In this document: positions 9,645-18,570 of the stretch, piece after piece
Layout of the letters: each line of letters starts with the position of its first letter
Position numbering within the stretch: position 1 is the first letter of the stretch
Source: Saprospiraceae bacterium
GTDB lineage: Bacteria; Bacteroidota; Bacteroidia; Chitinophagales; Saprospiraceae
Length of the DNA: 64,000 bases
Assembly: GCA_029251525.1 (NCBI GenBank)
Contig: JAQXDE010000036.1
Span: 1-64,000, forward strand
Direction of reading: 5' to 3'
Notes under the pieces: model-generated
The model's database searches: none
What the model was told of the DNA's origin: nothing
The model's input: the letters and a program-made list of their open reading frames with translations, nothing else
Position numbers and translations under genes: made by a program

Positions 9645-11708
9645 TTATTCTACAATTATTTCATCGATAAACAGCCAAGCATTTTTTCCCTCACCGGGCA
9701 TTCCAGTAGGAATTTTACCTTTTCGTTTTACCCTTATTTTTACAAAACGTGCATTGGCATTTTCTATTTTTTTATCAAAAAATGAAATACCCTCAATCGG
9801 TGTTTTTTGAGAAATAGGCAAATCAATTGTACTCGTATTTTCAAAATTATTTTTATCATCCGAAAACGAAAATTCAATTCCTTCGGGAAAATAAATCCAC
9901 GAATCAGGATTTTGATAACAATTAATTCCCAAGTTTTGAATTGGCATTTTTTTTCCTAAATCCAAAATCATTTCACCATCATTTTCATTAAAACCTATCC
10001 ATGTATCAAATGGCAAAGAAGTGTACTTACTATACTGCCAATGTTGACCGTCTGTCAAATTTGTAAGAGCATTGTTTTCATAACGTTTATGTGGCTCTTG
10101 TACAAATTCATAGGTAGCATTTAATGCCAAATGTTTTTTAGAAACTCGATTCAAATTTGGAAGAAAATTATCGGGTGTATCCTGATATTCTTCTTGCATT
10201 TGTTGCAGCTCTTTTTTCATCTTTTCAATAATCTCCTTCGAACTTTCTGCTGCATAAATATTAGTCATTTCCTGTGGATCATTTTCCAAATCAAACAATT
10301 CCCATTCATCGACATCATGATAATAATGAATCAATTTATAACGATCAGTTCGTATGCCGTAATGTCTCTTCACCGCATGCACTCCTGGAAATTCAAAGTA
10401 GTGATAATAGGCCGCATCACGCAATTTACCCTTACCTGAAGTAGCAATATTTTGAAAAGATTTCCCTTGCATATCGGCTGGAATCGGAAGTCCTGCAAAC
10501 GTCAACATCGTCGGTGCAAAATCCAAATTCATCAATAATGCATCCGAAGTAATTCCTGCTTTTATCTGATCAGGTAGTTGCATCAACATCGGCATTCGAT
10601 AAGATTCTTCATACATAAATCGCTTATCATACCATCCATGTTCTCCCAAATAAAATCCTTGGTCCGAAGTGTAAATGATTAAGGTATTTTTATCCAAACC
10701 TTCTTTTTCCAAATAATCTAACACTCTACCTACATTGTCATCGACCGAGGCGATACATCTTAAATAATCTTTGATGTAGCGTTGGTATTTCCATTTCACC
10801 AATTCTTTACCTGAAAGATTCGCATCAATAAAAGCTTGATTTTTTGGTTCATATGCAGCCAGCCAAGCGGTACGTTGTTCTTCCGTCATAGATTTTATAC
10901 GACTAGGCATCCAATCTTTTTGCCAACCTTGATTTGCATTTTTACTCGTGTGAACTTTTAGGTCGTAGGACTCATCCATATGATTTGCAATCGTCATTTC
11001 TTGATTACTTGCTGCCGATGTTCTGCCTTGGTAATCATCAAAAAGAGATGCAGGTTCAGGAATGTCAACATCATCATACATGGTTAAATGATCGGGGCTG
11101 GGCATCCAATTTCGATGAGGCGCTTTGTGTTGAAGCATCAAAAAGAATGGTTTTTCTTCATCTCTTTTTTCTAACCAATCTAAAGCAAAATTAGTAGTCA
11201 AATTTGTAACGTATCCTGTATATTCTTTTCGTTCACCCATTTCTATAAAGATTGGATTATAATATAATCCTTGCCCTGGCAATACATTCCAATAATCAAA
11301 ACCTGTCGGATGTGATTTTAAATGCCACTTGCCGATCATGGCAGTTTGATAACCACCTTCTTTCATTAATTTTGGCAGCGTCTGCTGTGAACCATCGAAG
11401 GTTTGGGCATTATTGAGCACTCCATTAAAGTGACTATGCTTACCTGTAAGGATCACCGCACGGCTTGGAGCACAAATAGAATTAGTGCAATAGGTTCTAT
11501 CAAAACGAATTCCGTTATTGGCAATTCTGTCAAGGTTGGGCGTTTTATTGATTCGACTTCCGTAGGCGCTCATAGCTTGAGTGGCATGGTCATCGGTCAT
11601 AATAAAAATAATATTGGGACGTTCTTCTGATTGAGTTACTTTCGATTCTGAGCAACTATTGAAAAGGAATAAAATTGGAAGATAGGAGAGGAGGAAGATT
11701 TTTTTCAT
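9645..11708 (-). CDS. Sulfatase lipoprotein, GlcNAc-6-sulfatase-like
   Basis: A formylglycine sulfatase. Residues 1-19 form a lipoprotein signal (LPILFLFNSC, Cys19). The metal-binding start is IIFIMTDDHATQAMSAYGS, and the modification motif is CAPSR at Cys79. A later FIDANLSGK/RYIKDYLRCIASVDDNVGRVL segment and YTSDQGFYLGEHGWYDKR complete the fold. The pattern around the active site resembles family S1 N-acetylglucosamine-6-sulfatases, but the subfamily call is by eye. Residues about 545-687 form a discoidin-like beta domain, also present at the end of the neighbouring sulfatase. The gene lies 63 bp from the next sulfatase on the same strand. Activity needs a maturase, which is not in this window. 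Confidence 0.88.
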   Translation of the reverse strand: MKKIFLLSYLPILFLFNSCSESKVTQSEERPNIIFIMTDDHATQAMSAYGSRINKTPNLDRIANNGIRFDRTYCTNSICAPSRAVILTGKHSHFNGVLNNAQTFDGSQQTLPKLMKEGGYQTAMIGKWHLKSHPTGFDYWNVLPGQGLYYNPIFIEMGERKEYTGYVTNLTTNFALDWLEKRDEEKPFFLMLQHKAPHRNWMPSPDHLTMYDDVDIPEPASLFDDYQGRTSAASNQEMTIANHMDESYDLKVHTSKNANQGWQKDWMPSRIKSMTEEQRTAWLAAYEPKNQAFIDANLSGKELVKWKYQRYIKDYLRCIASVDDNVGRVLDYLEKEGLDKNTLIIYTSDQGFYLGEHGWYDKRFMYEESYRMPMLMQLPDQIKAGITSDALLMNLDFAPTMLTFAGLPIPADMQGKSFQNIATSGKGKLRDAAYYHYFEFPGVHAVKRHYGIRTDRYKLIHYYHDVDEWELFDLENDPQEMTNIYAAESSKEIIEKMKKELQQMQEEYQDTPDNFLPNLNRVSKKHLALNATYEFVQEPHKRYENNALTNLTDGQHWQYSKYTSLPFDTWIGFNENDGEMILDLGKKMPIQNLGINCYQNPDSWIYFPEGIEFSFSDDKNNFENTSTIDLPISQKTPIEGISFFDKKIENANARFVKIRVKRKGKIPTGMPGEGKNAWLFIDEIIVE

Positions 11709-11771
11709 GATTTTAGGTTTTTCGTTGATAAAAATAAACTTAGTTCCATTACATAATGAGATTTATTAAAA

Positions 11772-13613
11772 TTAATTGACAATTATCTCATCAGCAAATA
11801 TCCAACAATCTTTCCCTGCTCCATCATGTCCTTCTGGACATTTTCCCTGGTTATAAGCGATGACTTTTAGGTATCGATATTTTCGATCAATTTTGTCTTT
11901 TGTAGAAAAATAAAATACGCCACTCATTTTATCAACTAAGTTGGAATCTATTTCTTGAATATCTATTTTTTTAAAATTCTTTCCATCTTGAGAAACAAAG
12001 AAATCAACTTTGGTAGGAAAAAAAATCCAACTAGGTTGATTTTGGAGAAAACCGATTTTTATTTCTTTAACTGTTTTTTCTTCTTCCAAATCAATCATCG
12101 CTTCAAGATTTCTTCCTTCAAAACCCATCAAGGTTCGGAATCTATCTGCTCCTTCTGTAAATCCATCTGTCAATGTATTTGTATTAGTGATAGCGTTATA
12201 ATTTGGGTGAGGAGGATTTTTTAAAGTTACTTTTTTCTCAAAAGCTAAATGTTCTTTTCGACTAGCCAATCTTTCTTTTTGAAAAAAATCAGGTTGTGCT
12301 TTGATTTCATTTTTATGACTTTCTATTTCTTGTAACAATTCATTTACAATTTTCGGAAATTTTTTCGCTAAATCATATTTCTCAGAAGGGTCTTCATTGA
12401 TATTAAAAAGCAAAGGTGTTTTTCCTTCAAAATATTCCCGTTTGGTTTGACTAGAAGTGTGAATATGGAGTTTCCATTTTCCTTTTCTAATAGCATGTAA
12501 TTGCTTAGCTCCATAAAAGAAGAATGGTTTCTCCTCTATTTTTTCAGACTCATTTCCTAGAAATAAATTAGAAATATCTTTCCCATCATAAATGGTTTCC
12601 TTTGGAATCTCTTGCCCAACTAATTTTAATAAACTAGTGTACAAGTCCAAAGTACTAGTAGTTTGAGTATTTAATGTAGCTGGAGAAATTTTTCCTTCCC
12701 AATGCGCAATCATAGGCACTCGCATTCCTCCTTCCCAAGTACTTCCTTTTCCATCTCGCAATAATCCTGAGGAACCACCTTCTTCATTTTTGATAATCCA
12801 AGGACCATTATCACTTACAAAAATAATTAATGTATTACTTAATAAATTATTGTTTTTCAATGATTTAAGAATATTTCCTACACTCCAATCTAGTTCTTCT
12901 ACGACATCGCCATAGGTTCCTCTTTCTGATTTTCCAATAAATTCTTCTCCTGGATGCAACGGTAAATGTGGCATGGCATACGGCACATAAATAAAAAAAG
13001 GATCATGGGAATGTTTTGTTATAAAATCGATTGCCCGCTCAGTATATTGTTTTGTCAGCGTCTTTTGATCTGGATTAAGACTAATGGTATCGTTACCCTC
13101 GAGGAGTGGTATATCGTTCCAAAGTGGTGGAATCATATCATTAGAATAAGGCAATCCAAAATATTCATCAAAGCCATTTTGAAGCGGGAGATATTCTTTT
13201 TTGGTTGTTCCTAAATGCCATTTTCCAAAACAAGCGGTGGTATAACCAGCATCTTTCATACCTTCCGCTAAAGTATATTCCTTAGAATGAATCCCACGGG
13301 AGGAATTTGGATAAAGTACCCATTGAAAACCTGAGCGAATAGGGTAGCGGCCTGTTAGCAATGCATACCGACTGGCTGTACATGCAGGAGAACCAGAATA
13401 AAAATTAGTAAATTTCATTCCTTTCGAGGCCATCGCATCTAGATTTGGAGTACGAATTGTTGGATGCCCATAAACGCCTAAATCTCCATATCCTAGATCA
13501 TCAGCAAATAAAATGATAACATTTGGAGTTGTACTTTTTAATTCTCTGGCACTATTACAATTTTGTAACAATACAAAGATAAAAATATAAAAAAAAGAGG
13601 TTCTAAATATCAT
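11772..13613 (-). CDS. Sulfatase, arylsulfatase A-like, CTASR type
   Basis: A second exported sulfatase of 613 residues with a probable lipoprotein signal (residues 1-19, LLQNC). The metal site starts ILFADDLGYGDLGVYG. The maturation motif is CTASR (Cys78), with alanine where many relatives have proline; this variant is still within the CxP/AxR rule. GKWHLGT and HPGEEF/YGDVVEELDWSVG segments are typical of arylsulfatase A-type enzymes. The C-terminal 140 residues form a domain like that of the adjacent sulfatase and share a motif near the end with it (W-F-DEIIV). The two probably remove different sulfate groups from one glycan. It is transcribed toward the first sulfatase. Confidence 0.88.
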   Translation of the reverse strand: MIFRTSFFYIFIFVLLQNCNSARELKSTTPNVIILFADDLGYGDLGVYGHPTIRTPNLDAMASKGMKFTNFYSGSPACTASRYALLTGRYPIRSGFQWVLYPNSSRGIHSKEYTLAEGMKDAGYTTACFGKWHLGTTKKEYLPLQNGFDEYFGLPYSNDMIPPLWNDIPLLEGNDTISLNPDQKTLTKQYTERAIDFITKHSHDPFFIYVPYAMPHLPLHPGEEFIGKSERGTYGDVVEELDWSVGNILKSLKNNNLLSNTLIIFVSDNGPWIIKNEEGGSSGLLRDGKGSTWEGGMRVPMIAHWEGKISPATLNTQTTSTLDLYTSLLKLVGQEIPKETIYDGKDISNLFLGNESEKIEEKPFFFYGAKQLHAIRKGKWKLHIHTSSQTKREYFEGKTPLLFNINEDPSEKYDLAKKFPKIVNELLQEIESHKNEIKAQPDFFQKERLASRKEHLAFEKKVTLKNPPHPNYNAITNTNTLTDGFTEGADRFRTLMGFEGRNLEAMIDLEEEKTVKEIKIGFLQNQPSWIFFPTKVDFFVSQDGKNFKKIDIQEIDSNLVDKMSGVFYFSTKDKIDRKYRYLKVIAYNQGKCPEGHDGAGKDCWIFADEIIVN

Positions 13614-13725
13614 TCTGATTTATTTTAGGAAAACCTCAACTACCATATTATAGCAATTTCTAGAAAATCAGCATGTACTGAAAGTATTAAATTCAGTTAT
13701 CGAAATTTTATGACAATTGAACCAT

Positions 13726-13767
13726 GAAAAGTAAGCAAACAAAATAAAACTTTGTTTGCTACTTTTC
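13726..13767 (-). terminator. Terminator-like hairpin after the nagB-like gene
   Basis: GAAAAGTA(A)GCAAACAAA pairs with TTTGTTTGCTACTTTTC across a short loop. On the minus strand this lies about 20 bp past the stop codon of the nagB-like gene and ends in a T-rich tract. It separates that gene from the sulfatases. Confidence 0.5.
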
Positions 13768-13787
13768 ATAATTAACGTATAAATTCT

Positions 13788-15704
13788 TTATTTAAACCTT
13801 TTAAAGGCTTCTATCGCCTCATATTCAGGTAGGCCTAATTGATCATAAATATTTGCTGTATTCCGATTTCGATCTTCTGCTCTTTGCCAAAATTCTCTTG
13901 AATCATGTCCGGGAAAAAGTGGCCGATCTTTTTGTGATTGGTGCTTAAAGATAGCTCTACGTTTTTTCAATAATTCCTCAGGACTAAGTGGCACCGCCAT
14001 ATCTATATCCTCTATTGACCATTCTTGCCAAGCACCTCGATACAACCAAACATAACAGTCTTTCATCCACTCTTCATGTTCTAATAATTCGATTGCTCTA
14101 AAAATAGCATTCAAACATACTCGGTGGGTTCCATGTGGATCTGACAAATCTCCAGCAGCAAATATCTGATGCGGTTTTATTTTTCGCAAAAGATCAACAA
14201 TTATTTTTATGTCTTCCTCTCCTAAAGGCTTCTTTTTAACCAAACCCGTTTCATAAAAAGGCATATCTAAGAAGTGCATTTGCTCATCTGGAAGTCCAAC
14301 GTATCTAGCTCCTGCTTTTGCTTCTCCTCTTCTAATTAGTCCTTTTATTTTTTGAATTTCTGGAGAATCTACTTGACCAGGAGTTTTCTTTGCAATTTTC
14401 TCCTGTATAGATTCATACAACGTTTTAGTAACTTCTTGCTTTAAATCAAAATCATTATGAAAGTCATTGACAAAATCAGCGAACCTAATTACATCATCGT
14501 CAAAGACAGCAATATTGCCTGAAGTTTGATAGGCCACATGCACCTCGTGACCATGATCATGTAGTCTTATAAATGTTCCCCCCATTGATATTACATCATC
14601 ATCAGGATGAGGACTAAATAGTATCGCTCTCTTTTTGATCGGCAAGGGACGCTCTGGATATATCTTTGCATCTGAGTCTGGTTTCCCCCCAGGCCATCCA
14701 GTGATTGTTTTTTTAAGACTGTCAAAAATCTTTAAATTAATATTATAAGCAGAATCAAACTCAGTTACAATATCTCCCATTCCGTTATCATTATAATCTC
14801 GATTGGTCAATTTTAAAATAGGTTTCCCAGATTTTTGACTCAACCAAATAACAGCCTTTCTTATTATTGAATTATCCCAATTAACAGATCCAACTAGCCA
14901 AGGAGTCTTAACTCGTTTTAACTCTGCACTAGAAGCTTGATCTAAAATCACAATAGTATTAGGATGATCTTGCAAATATGTCGCTGGTACTTTATCTGTT
15001 TTCTCTTCTTCAACAGCAGCAGTAACAATGTGAGCTTTTCCTTCTCCCCAAGCCATTAGAATAATTCGTTTTGCCTGCATAATGGTTCCAACTCCCATAG
15101 TGATCGCTTTTAGTGGAACATTTTCTTCACCAAAAAAATCAGAGGCGGCATCAGTTTTGGTAATATGATCCAATGTAATTAAACGAGTAATAGAATCCTT
15201 CCCCGATCCTGGTTCATTAAATCCGATATGCCCAGTTCGACCTATCCCAAGAATTTGAATATCAAGCCCTCCAAGGTCTTTGATCCTTTTCTCATAGTTA
15301 AGACAGAACTCTCGCACATCTTCTTTATGCAATGTTCCATCGGGAATGTGAACATTCTCAGGTAAGATATCAATATGGTCGAAAAGGTGTTCATTCATAA
15401 ATCGAACATAACTTTGCAATGCATTTGGTGGAATCGGATAATACTCATCTAAATTAAACGTAACCACATTTTTAAAACTCAACCCTTCCTCTTCATGCAT
15501 TCGAATCAGTTCACTGTACACTGAAGTTGGAGTAGAGCCAGTTGCTAATCCTAAAACACATAATTCATTTCGATCAGTTTTTTCTCTAATTGCAGTGGCG
15601 ATTTCTTTAGCTACTGCTTTTGAAGCATCAAATGATTTCGTGAAAATTTTTGTAGGTATCTTTTCGAATCTTGTTAAGTGCCGTTCTTGTGAAGTTTTGA
15701 TCAT
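13788..15704 (-). CDS. nagB: NagB-like / PIG-L deacetylase fusion
   Basis: A cytoplasmic two-domain protein of 638 residues. Residues 1 to about 270 match glucosamine-6-phosphate deaminase (GLATGSTPTSVY, FNLDEYYP with Asp86, GHIGFNEPGS with His159 and Glu164). Residues about 355-638 match the PIG-L/LmbE de-N-acetylase fold (SPHPDDDVISMGG at 364-376 and DPHGTHRVC), whose His and Asp residues bind zinc. This fused form is known in Bacteroides. The loop reads GIGRTGH where E. coli NagB has GVGNDGH, so the catalytic Asp141 is replaced by Thr157. It may therefore not be a standard deaminase. A LacI-type palindrome overlaps its promoter region. Confidence 0.85.
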   Translation of the reverse strand: MIKTSQERHLTRFEKIPTKIFTKSFDASKAVAKEIATAIREKTDRNELCVLGLATGSTPTSVYSELIRMHEEEGLSFKNVVTFNLDEYYPIPPNALQSYVRFMNEHLFDHIDILPENVHIPDGTLHKEDVREFCLNYEKRIKDLGGLDIQILGIGRTGHIGFNEPGSGKDSITRLITLDHITKTDAASDFFGEENVPLKAITMGVGTIMQAKRIILMAWGEGKAHIVTAAVEEEKTDKVPATYLQDHPNTIVILDQASSAELKRVKTPWLVGSVNWDNSIIRKAVIWLSQKSGKPILKLTNRDYNDNGMGDIVTEFDSAYNINLKIFDSLKKTITGWPGGKPDSDAKIYPERPLPIKKRAILFSPHPDDDVISMGGTFIRLHDHGHEVHVAYQTSGNIAVFDDDVIRFADFVNDFHNDFDLKQEVTKTLYESIQEKIAKKTPGQVDSPEIQKIKGLIRRGEAKAGARYVGLPDEQMHFLDMPFYETGLVKKKPLGEEDIKIIVDLLRKIKPHQIFAAGDLSDPHGTHRVCLNAIFRAIELLEHEEWMKDCYVWLYRGAWQEWSIEDIDMAVPLSPEELLKKRRAIFKHQSQKDRPLFPGHDSREFWQRAEDRNRNTANIYDQLGLPEYEAIEAFKRFK

Positions 15705-15731
15705 TAATCTAGGTTTAAGTTAAATAAAGTA

Positions 15732-15739
15732 CAAATTTA
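15732..15739 (-). promoter_or_regulatory. Bacteroidota -7 promoter element for the nagB-like gene
   Basis: On the minus strand this reads TAAATTTG, matching the TAnnTTTG -7 consensus of Bacteroidota, 28 bp before the start codon. The LacI-type palindrome lies 14 bp further upstream and would cover the -33 region, which fits repression. Confidence 0.45.
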
Positions 15740-15752
15740 AGTAAAATTTCTA

Positions 15753-15768
15753 CTGTGCACGAACACAG
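15753..15768. promoter_or_regulatory. LacI-type operator upstream of the nagB-like gene
   Basis: CTGTGCACGAACACAG has 5-bp arms CTGTG/CACAG around a CG centre. It shares TGTG-N-ACGAACAC-N-G-N-CAA with the site at 132-145. Its position just upstream of a TAnnTTTG element points to repression by the LacI-family protein encoded at the start of the window. Confidence 0.6.
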
Positions 15769-16275
15769 CCAAATTATTTTTTATAAAACTGCCTTAATTT
15801 CTAGTAATCTTTTGTAATATTCATTCTTTTCAAACCTATTTAATAAAATATCGTGAAATCAATAGTTTTGAATTTCCAAAAAAATCCATTGGACTAAACT
15901 CCTAATTCTTGAGAAAAAATAAATCAAAAGGTTTTACTTCAATTTGCATCATTAAAGTTTAACGGTATAATCAGAGATGACTGTTTTAAAAAATGATTGC
16001 TTACCAAGTGTAATTTTAGGCTTTTTTCTATTACAAGGGCTGGAAAGAATCTCTTATTACTTAACATAACGATAATTATCGGCTTATATATAATTAAATA
16101 TTTCTGATCTAGAAAGTAGATAAATTTCAATAAATGTATCATAGATAGCTTTGCCATATTCAACCCAAAGTTAAAATGATACACTTTGCCAATAAGATTA
16201 ATAAATCCTAATCCAAAAATAAACTTTTTACCTATGCAGCTGTTTTCTTCGTGGTAAAAATAATACCTTACGATA
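15769..16275. other. Intergenic region between divergent nagB-like and selO genes
   Basis: About 500 bp of AT-rich DNA. Apart from the operator and promoter at its left edge I see no gene; the reverse-strand frame here is low in complexity and overlaps the selO start. A selO promoter could not be assigned. Confidence 0.5.
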
Positions 16276-17850
16276 ATGATACTTAACTTAAAAGATACTT
16301 TCAATAAGGAGTTACCCGCTGATAGAAATACAGATAATACTCGAAGGCAAGTTTTTGATTCGGCGTTTTCTTACGTGACTCCTCGCATTCCATCTGCTCC
16401 AAAATTGGTTCACGCTAGCCGAAGTGTGGCCAACTTAATTGGTATTGGTCCAAAAGATATTCAATCAGAAGAATTTTTAAAAGTTTTTTCTGGAGCAAAA
16501 ATAATTGAAAATACTGATCCGTATGCAATGTGCTATGGAGGTCATCAATTTGGAAATTGGGCTGGACAGTTAGGTGATGGCCGAGCTATAAATTTAACAG
16601 AGGTGATTCATAAAAATCATCGATGGGCTTTGCAGTTAAAAGGAGCTGGAGAAACACCTTATTCACGAACTGCAGATGGATTGGCAGTCTTGCGTTCATC
16701 TATTAGAGAACATCTTTGCAGCGAGGCAATGTTCCATTTAGGTGTACCGACCACCCGATCTTTATCTTTAATGTTGACTGGTGACCAAGTAATGCGTGAT
16801 ATTCTTTACAATGGAAATGCGGACTACGAAAAAGGTGCAGTTGTTTGTAGAGTGTCTCCAAGTTTTATTCGTTTTGGAAACTTTCAAATACTCGCCGCAC
16901 GGAAAGATTTAAAAACTTTGACAGCATTAACTGACTACACAATACGCCATTTTTTCCCAACAATAAAATCGACTGGGAAAGAAAGCTATATTGAATTTTT
17001 TAATGAAGTGGTTAATCGAACATTAAAAATGATTGTTCATTGGCAACGAGTTGGATTTGTGCATGGAGTGATGAATACCGATAATTTATCTATTCTTGGT
17101 TTGACGATTGATTACGGGCCATATGGATGGCTTGAAGGTTATGATTTAGATTGGACACCAAACACAACTGATCGGGAACAAAAACGATATCGCTTTGGAA
17201 ATCAGCCGCGAGTAGCTCTTTGGAATTTAATGCAATTGGCTAATGCGATTTATCCATTGGTGAATGAAGCGCCACCTTTTCAAAATGCTTTGGATCATTT
17301 CCAAGAAAAATATGATGAAAAATACTTGGAAATGATGGAATCTAAGTTAGGCTTAGAAAAAAGAGAAAATATCAATCAAATTTTAATAAATCAATTGCAA
17401 GAAAATTTACTCCTGACTGAAACTGATATGACGATCTTTTTTAGAAACCTTGCTGATATCAAGAAAGATACTAAAATTGATTCTGAAGGTAACTTCTTAG
17501 GATCAATTAAAGAAGCATTCTATCAACCAGAAGAATTGAAAGGAAAAACTATGGAAGCTTGGATTGATTGGTTTATCAATTATAAGGAAAAAATATGCAA
17601 TGATTCTCTCTCAGATGGTGAACGAAAAGTAAAAATGAATGAGGTCAATCCGAAATATGTTCTCCGAAATTATATGGCACAATTAGCCATCGATGCTGCT
17701 AACAGAAATAATTACTCCATTGTTAAAGAGCTTTTTGAATTACTAGAAAATCCTTACGAGGAACAAATTGAGAATGAGAAATGGTTTGTAAAAAGACCAG
17801 AATGGGCAAAACATAAAATTGGATGTTCAATGTTGTCTTGTAGCTCGTAA
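16276..17850 (+). CDS. selO: Protein adenylyltransferase SelO (YdiU)
   Basis: A pseudokinase-fold enzyme that transfers AMP to Ser, Thr or Tyr of target proteins. At 524 residues it is within the family range. Signature segments are QLGDGRAINLTEV, LQLKGAGETPYSRTADG, SIREHLCSEAMFHLG, and the metal-binding part VGFVHGVMNTDNLSILG followed by DYGPYG. It ends in SCSS, the same tail seen in E. coli YdiU and equivalent to the selenocysteine tail of animal SelO, so the protein is complete. It stands alone, divergent from the nagB-like gene, and no partner is evident. Members have been linked to redox stress. Confidence 0.95.
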   Translation: MILNLKDTFNKELPADRNTDNTRRQVFDSAFSYVTPRIPSAPKLVHASRSVANLIGIGPKDIQSEEFLKVFSGAKIIENTDPYAMCYGGHQFGNWAGQLGDGRAINLTEVIHKNHRWALQLKGAGETPYSRTADGLAVLRSSIREHLCSEAMFHLGVPTTRSLSLMLTGDQVMRDILYNGNADYEKGAVVCRVSPSFIRFGNFQILAARKDLKTLTALTDYTIRHFFPTIKSTGKESYIEFFNEVVNRTLKMIVHWQRVGFVHGVMNTDNLSILGLTIDYGPYGWLEGYDLDWTPNTTDREQKRYRFGNQPRVALWNLMQLANAIYPLVNEAPPFQNALDHFQEKYDEKYLEMMESKLGLEKRENINQILINQLQENLLLTETDMTIFFRNLADIKKDTKIDSEGNFLGSIKEAFYQPEELKGKTMEAWIDWFINYKEKICNDSLSDGERKVKMNEVNPKYVLRNYMAQLAIDAANRNNYSIVKELFELLENPYEEQIENEKWFVKRPEWAKHKIGCSMLSCSS

Positions 17851-18299
17851 CCATTTATTCTCACCTTTACTTAAGACAGTTCTTCAAGATTACGAAATAA
17901 AAAAACACCTTGGCAAATTTTTTAACAGTTGTATATTACACTCTGCAATTTACATTCTCTCCTATTTTTTCACCTTAGATAATATTATTCTTGATATTAA
18001 TTAAATATCAAGAAACGGTGCAACTACTAGCATTACTTATAACTTTTTTTATCTATTCTACTGCTGAAGATTTTTTAAAAAGAGAAATATTTAGTTTGCT
18101 TTAGTCTAATTTTGACGTGGGTATATCTATTGATCTGAGTTCTATATTTCTAACTGGTTTACAAATTTAAAACTACGGACAAATGATCATATCCTTAAAT
18201 AAAGATATAAAGCATGAAATGTAATTTAAACAACAATTGTACTAATTTAGTCTATATTTTTTCACATTTCATAGTTTGATTTTACAAAATATTCCACTA
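17851..18299. other. Non-coding interval after selO
   Basis: About 450 bp of AT-rich DNA with frequent stops on both strands. No gene, repeat or hairpin stands out before the structured stretch that begins near 18300. Confidence 0.4.
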
Positions 18300-18379
18300 A
18301 CTTGCGTGTGTACAAAATGTACAAGCCCGATGCCCGAGAGCGCAATGGGAGATTACTTCACTAAAAAAAAGGAGGTATT

Positions 18380-18460
18380 ATGAAATTATCTAAATCAGCA
18401 GTCAAATTACTTATAAATAGCAAATCAAACAATTCATCCCTAAAAATAGGAAGGTCTTAA
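18380..18460 (+). CDS. 26-residue peptide with a strong Shine-Dalgarno
   Basis: ATG at 18380 is preceded by AAGGAGG at a spacing of five bases, a notably strong ribosome site for this phylum, where such sites are rare. The peptide begins MKLSKSAVKLLINSK and is basic, with no membrane segment or recognised motif. It lies inside the structured stretch and is followed by a hairpin terminator 80 bp later. The spacing and ribosome site are the only evidence for translation; chance cannot be excluded. Confidence 0.35.
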   Translation: MKLSKSAVKLLINSKSNNSSLKIGRS

Positions 18461-18532
18461 TAAATGTGGTATAGGGGATATCGCCTATACTTCCATAAGT
18501 TTATTTTGCTGAAGTTAAGCAATTAACTGAAC

Positions 18533-18570
18533 AAAAATGCCTTGCGGTTCAAACCTGCAAGGCATTTTTT
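18533..18570 (+). terminator. Rho-independent terminator
   Basis: AAAATGCCTTGC pairs with GCAAGGCATTTT around GGTTCAAACCT, followed by a long T-rich run. The stem is extended by GGT/ACC. This is the clearest terminator in the interval and supports a real transcript ending here. Confidence 0.75.

Larger units (their letters stand above)
18300..18570 (+). ncRNA. Candidate structured RNA or leader-peptide transcript
   Basis: This stretch contains successive pairings in a setting that is otherwise featureless: TTGCG with CGCAA enclosing TGTACA-AAA-TGTACA (18301-18345), GTATAGG/CCTATAC (about 18469-18491), AGTTAA-GCAA-TTAACT (about 18512-18527) with a GNRA-type loop, and a strong terminator at its end. 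A 26-codon frame with a strong AAGGAGG ribosome site lies in the middle. I do not recognise it as a known RNA family. It could be a small RNA, a cis-regulatory leader whose downstream gene has been lost, or a short-peptide gene. Confidence 0.35.

Noticed and set aside
15939-16304. A 121-residue reverse frame upstream of selO
   Set aside because: Low-complexity, hydrophobic and without motif; it overlaps the selO start.
18540-18563. GCGGTTCAAACCTGC resembles a tRNA T arm
   Set aside because: It is the loop of a strong terminator hairpin with a T run, and no other tRNA part is present.
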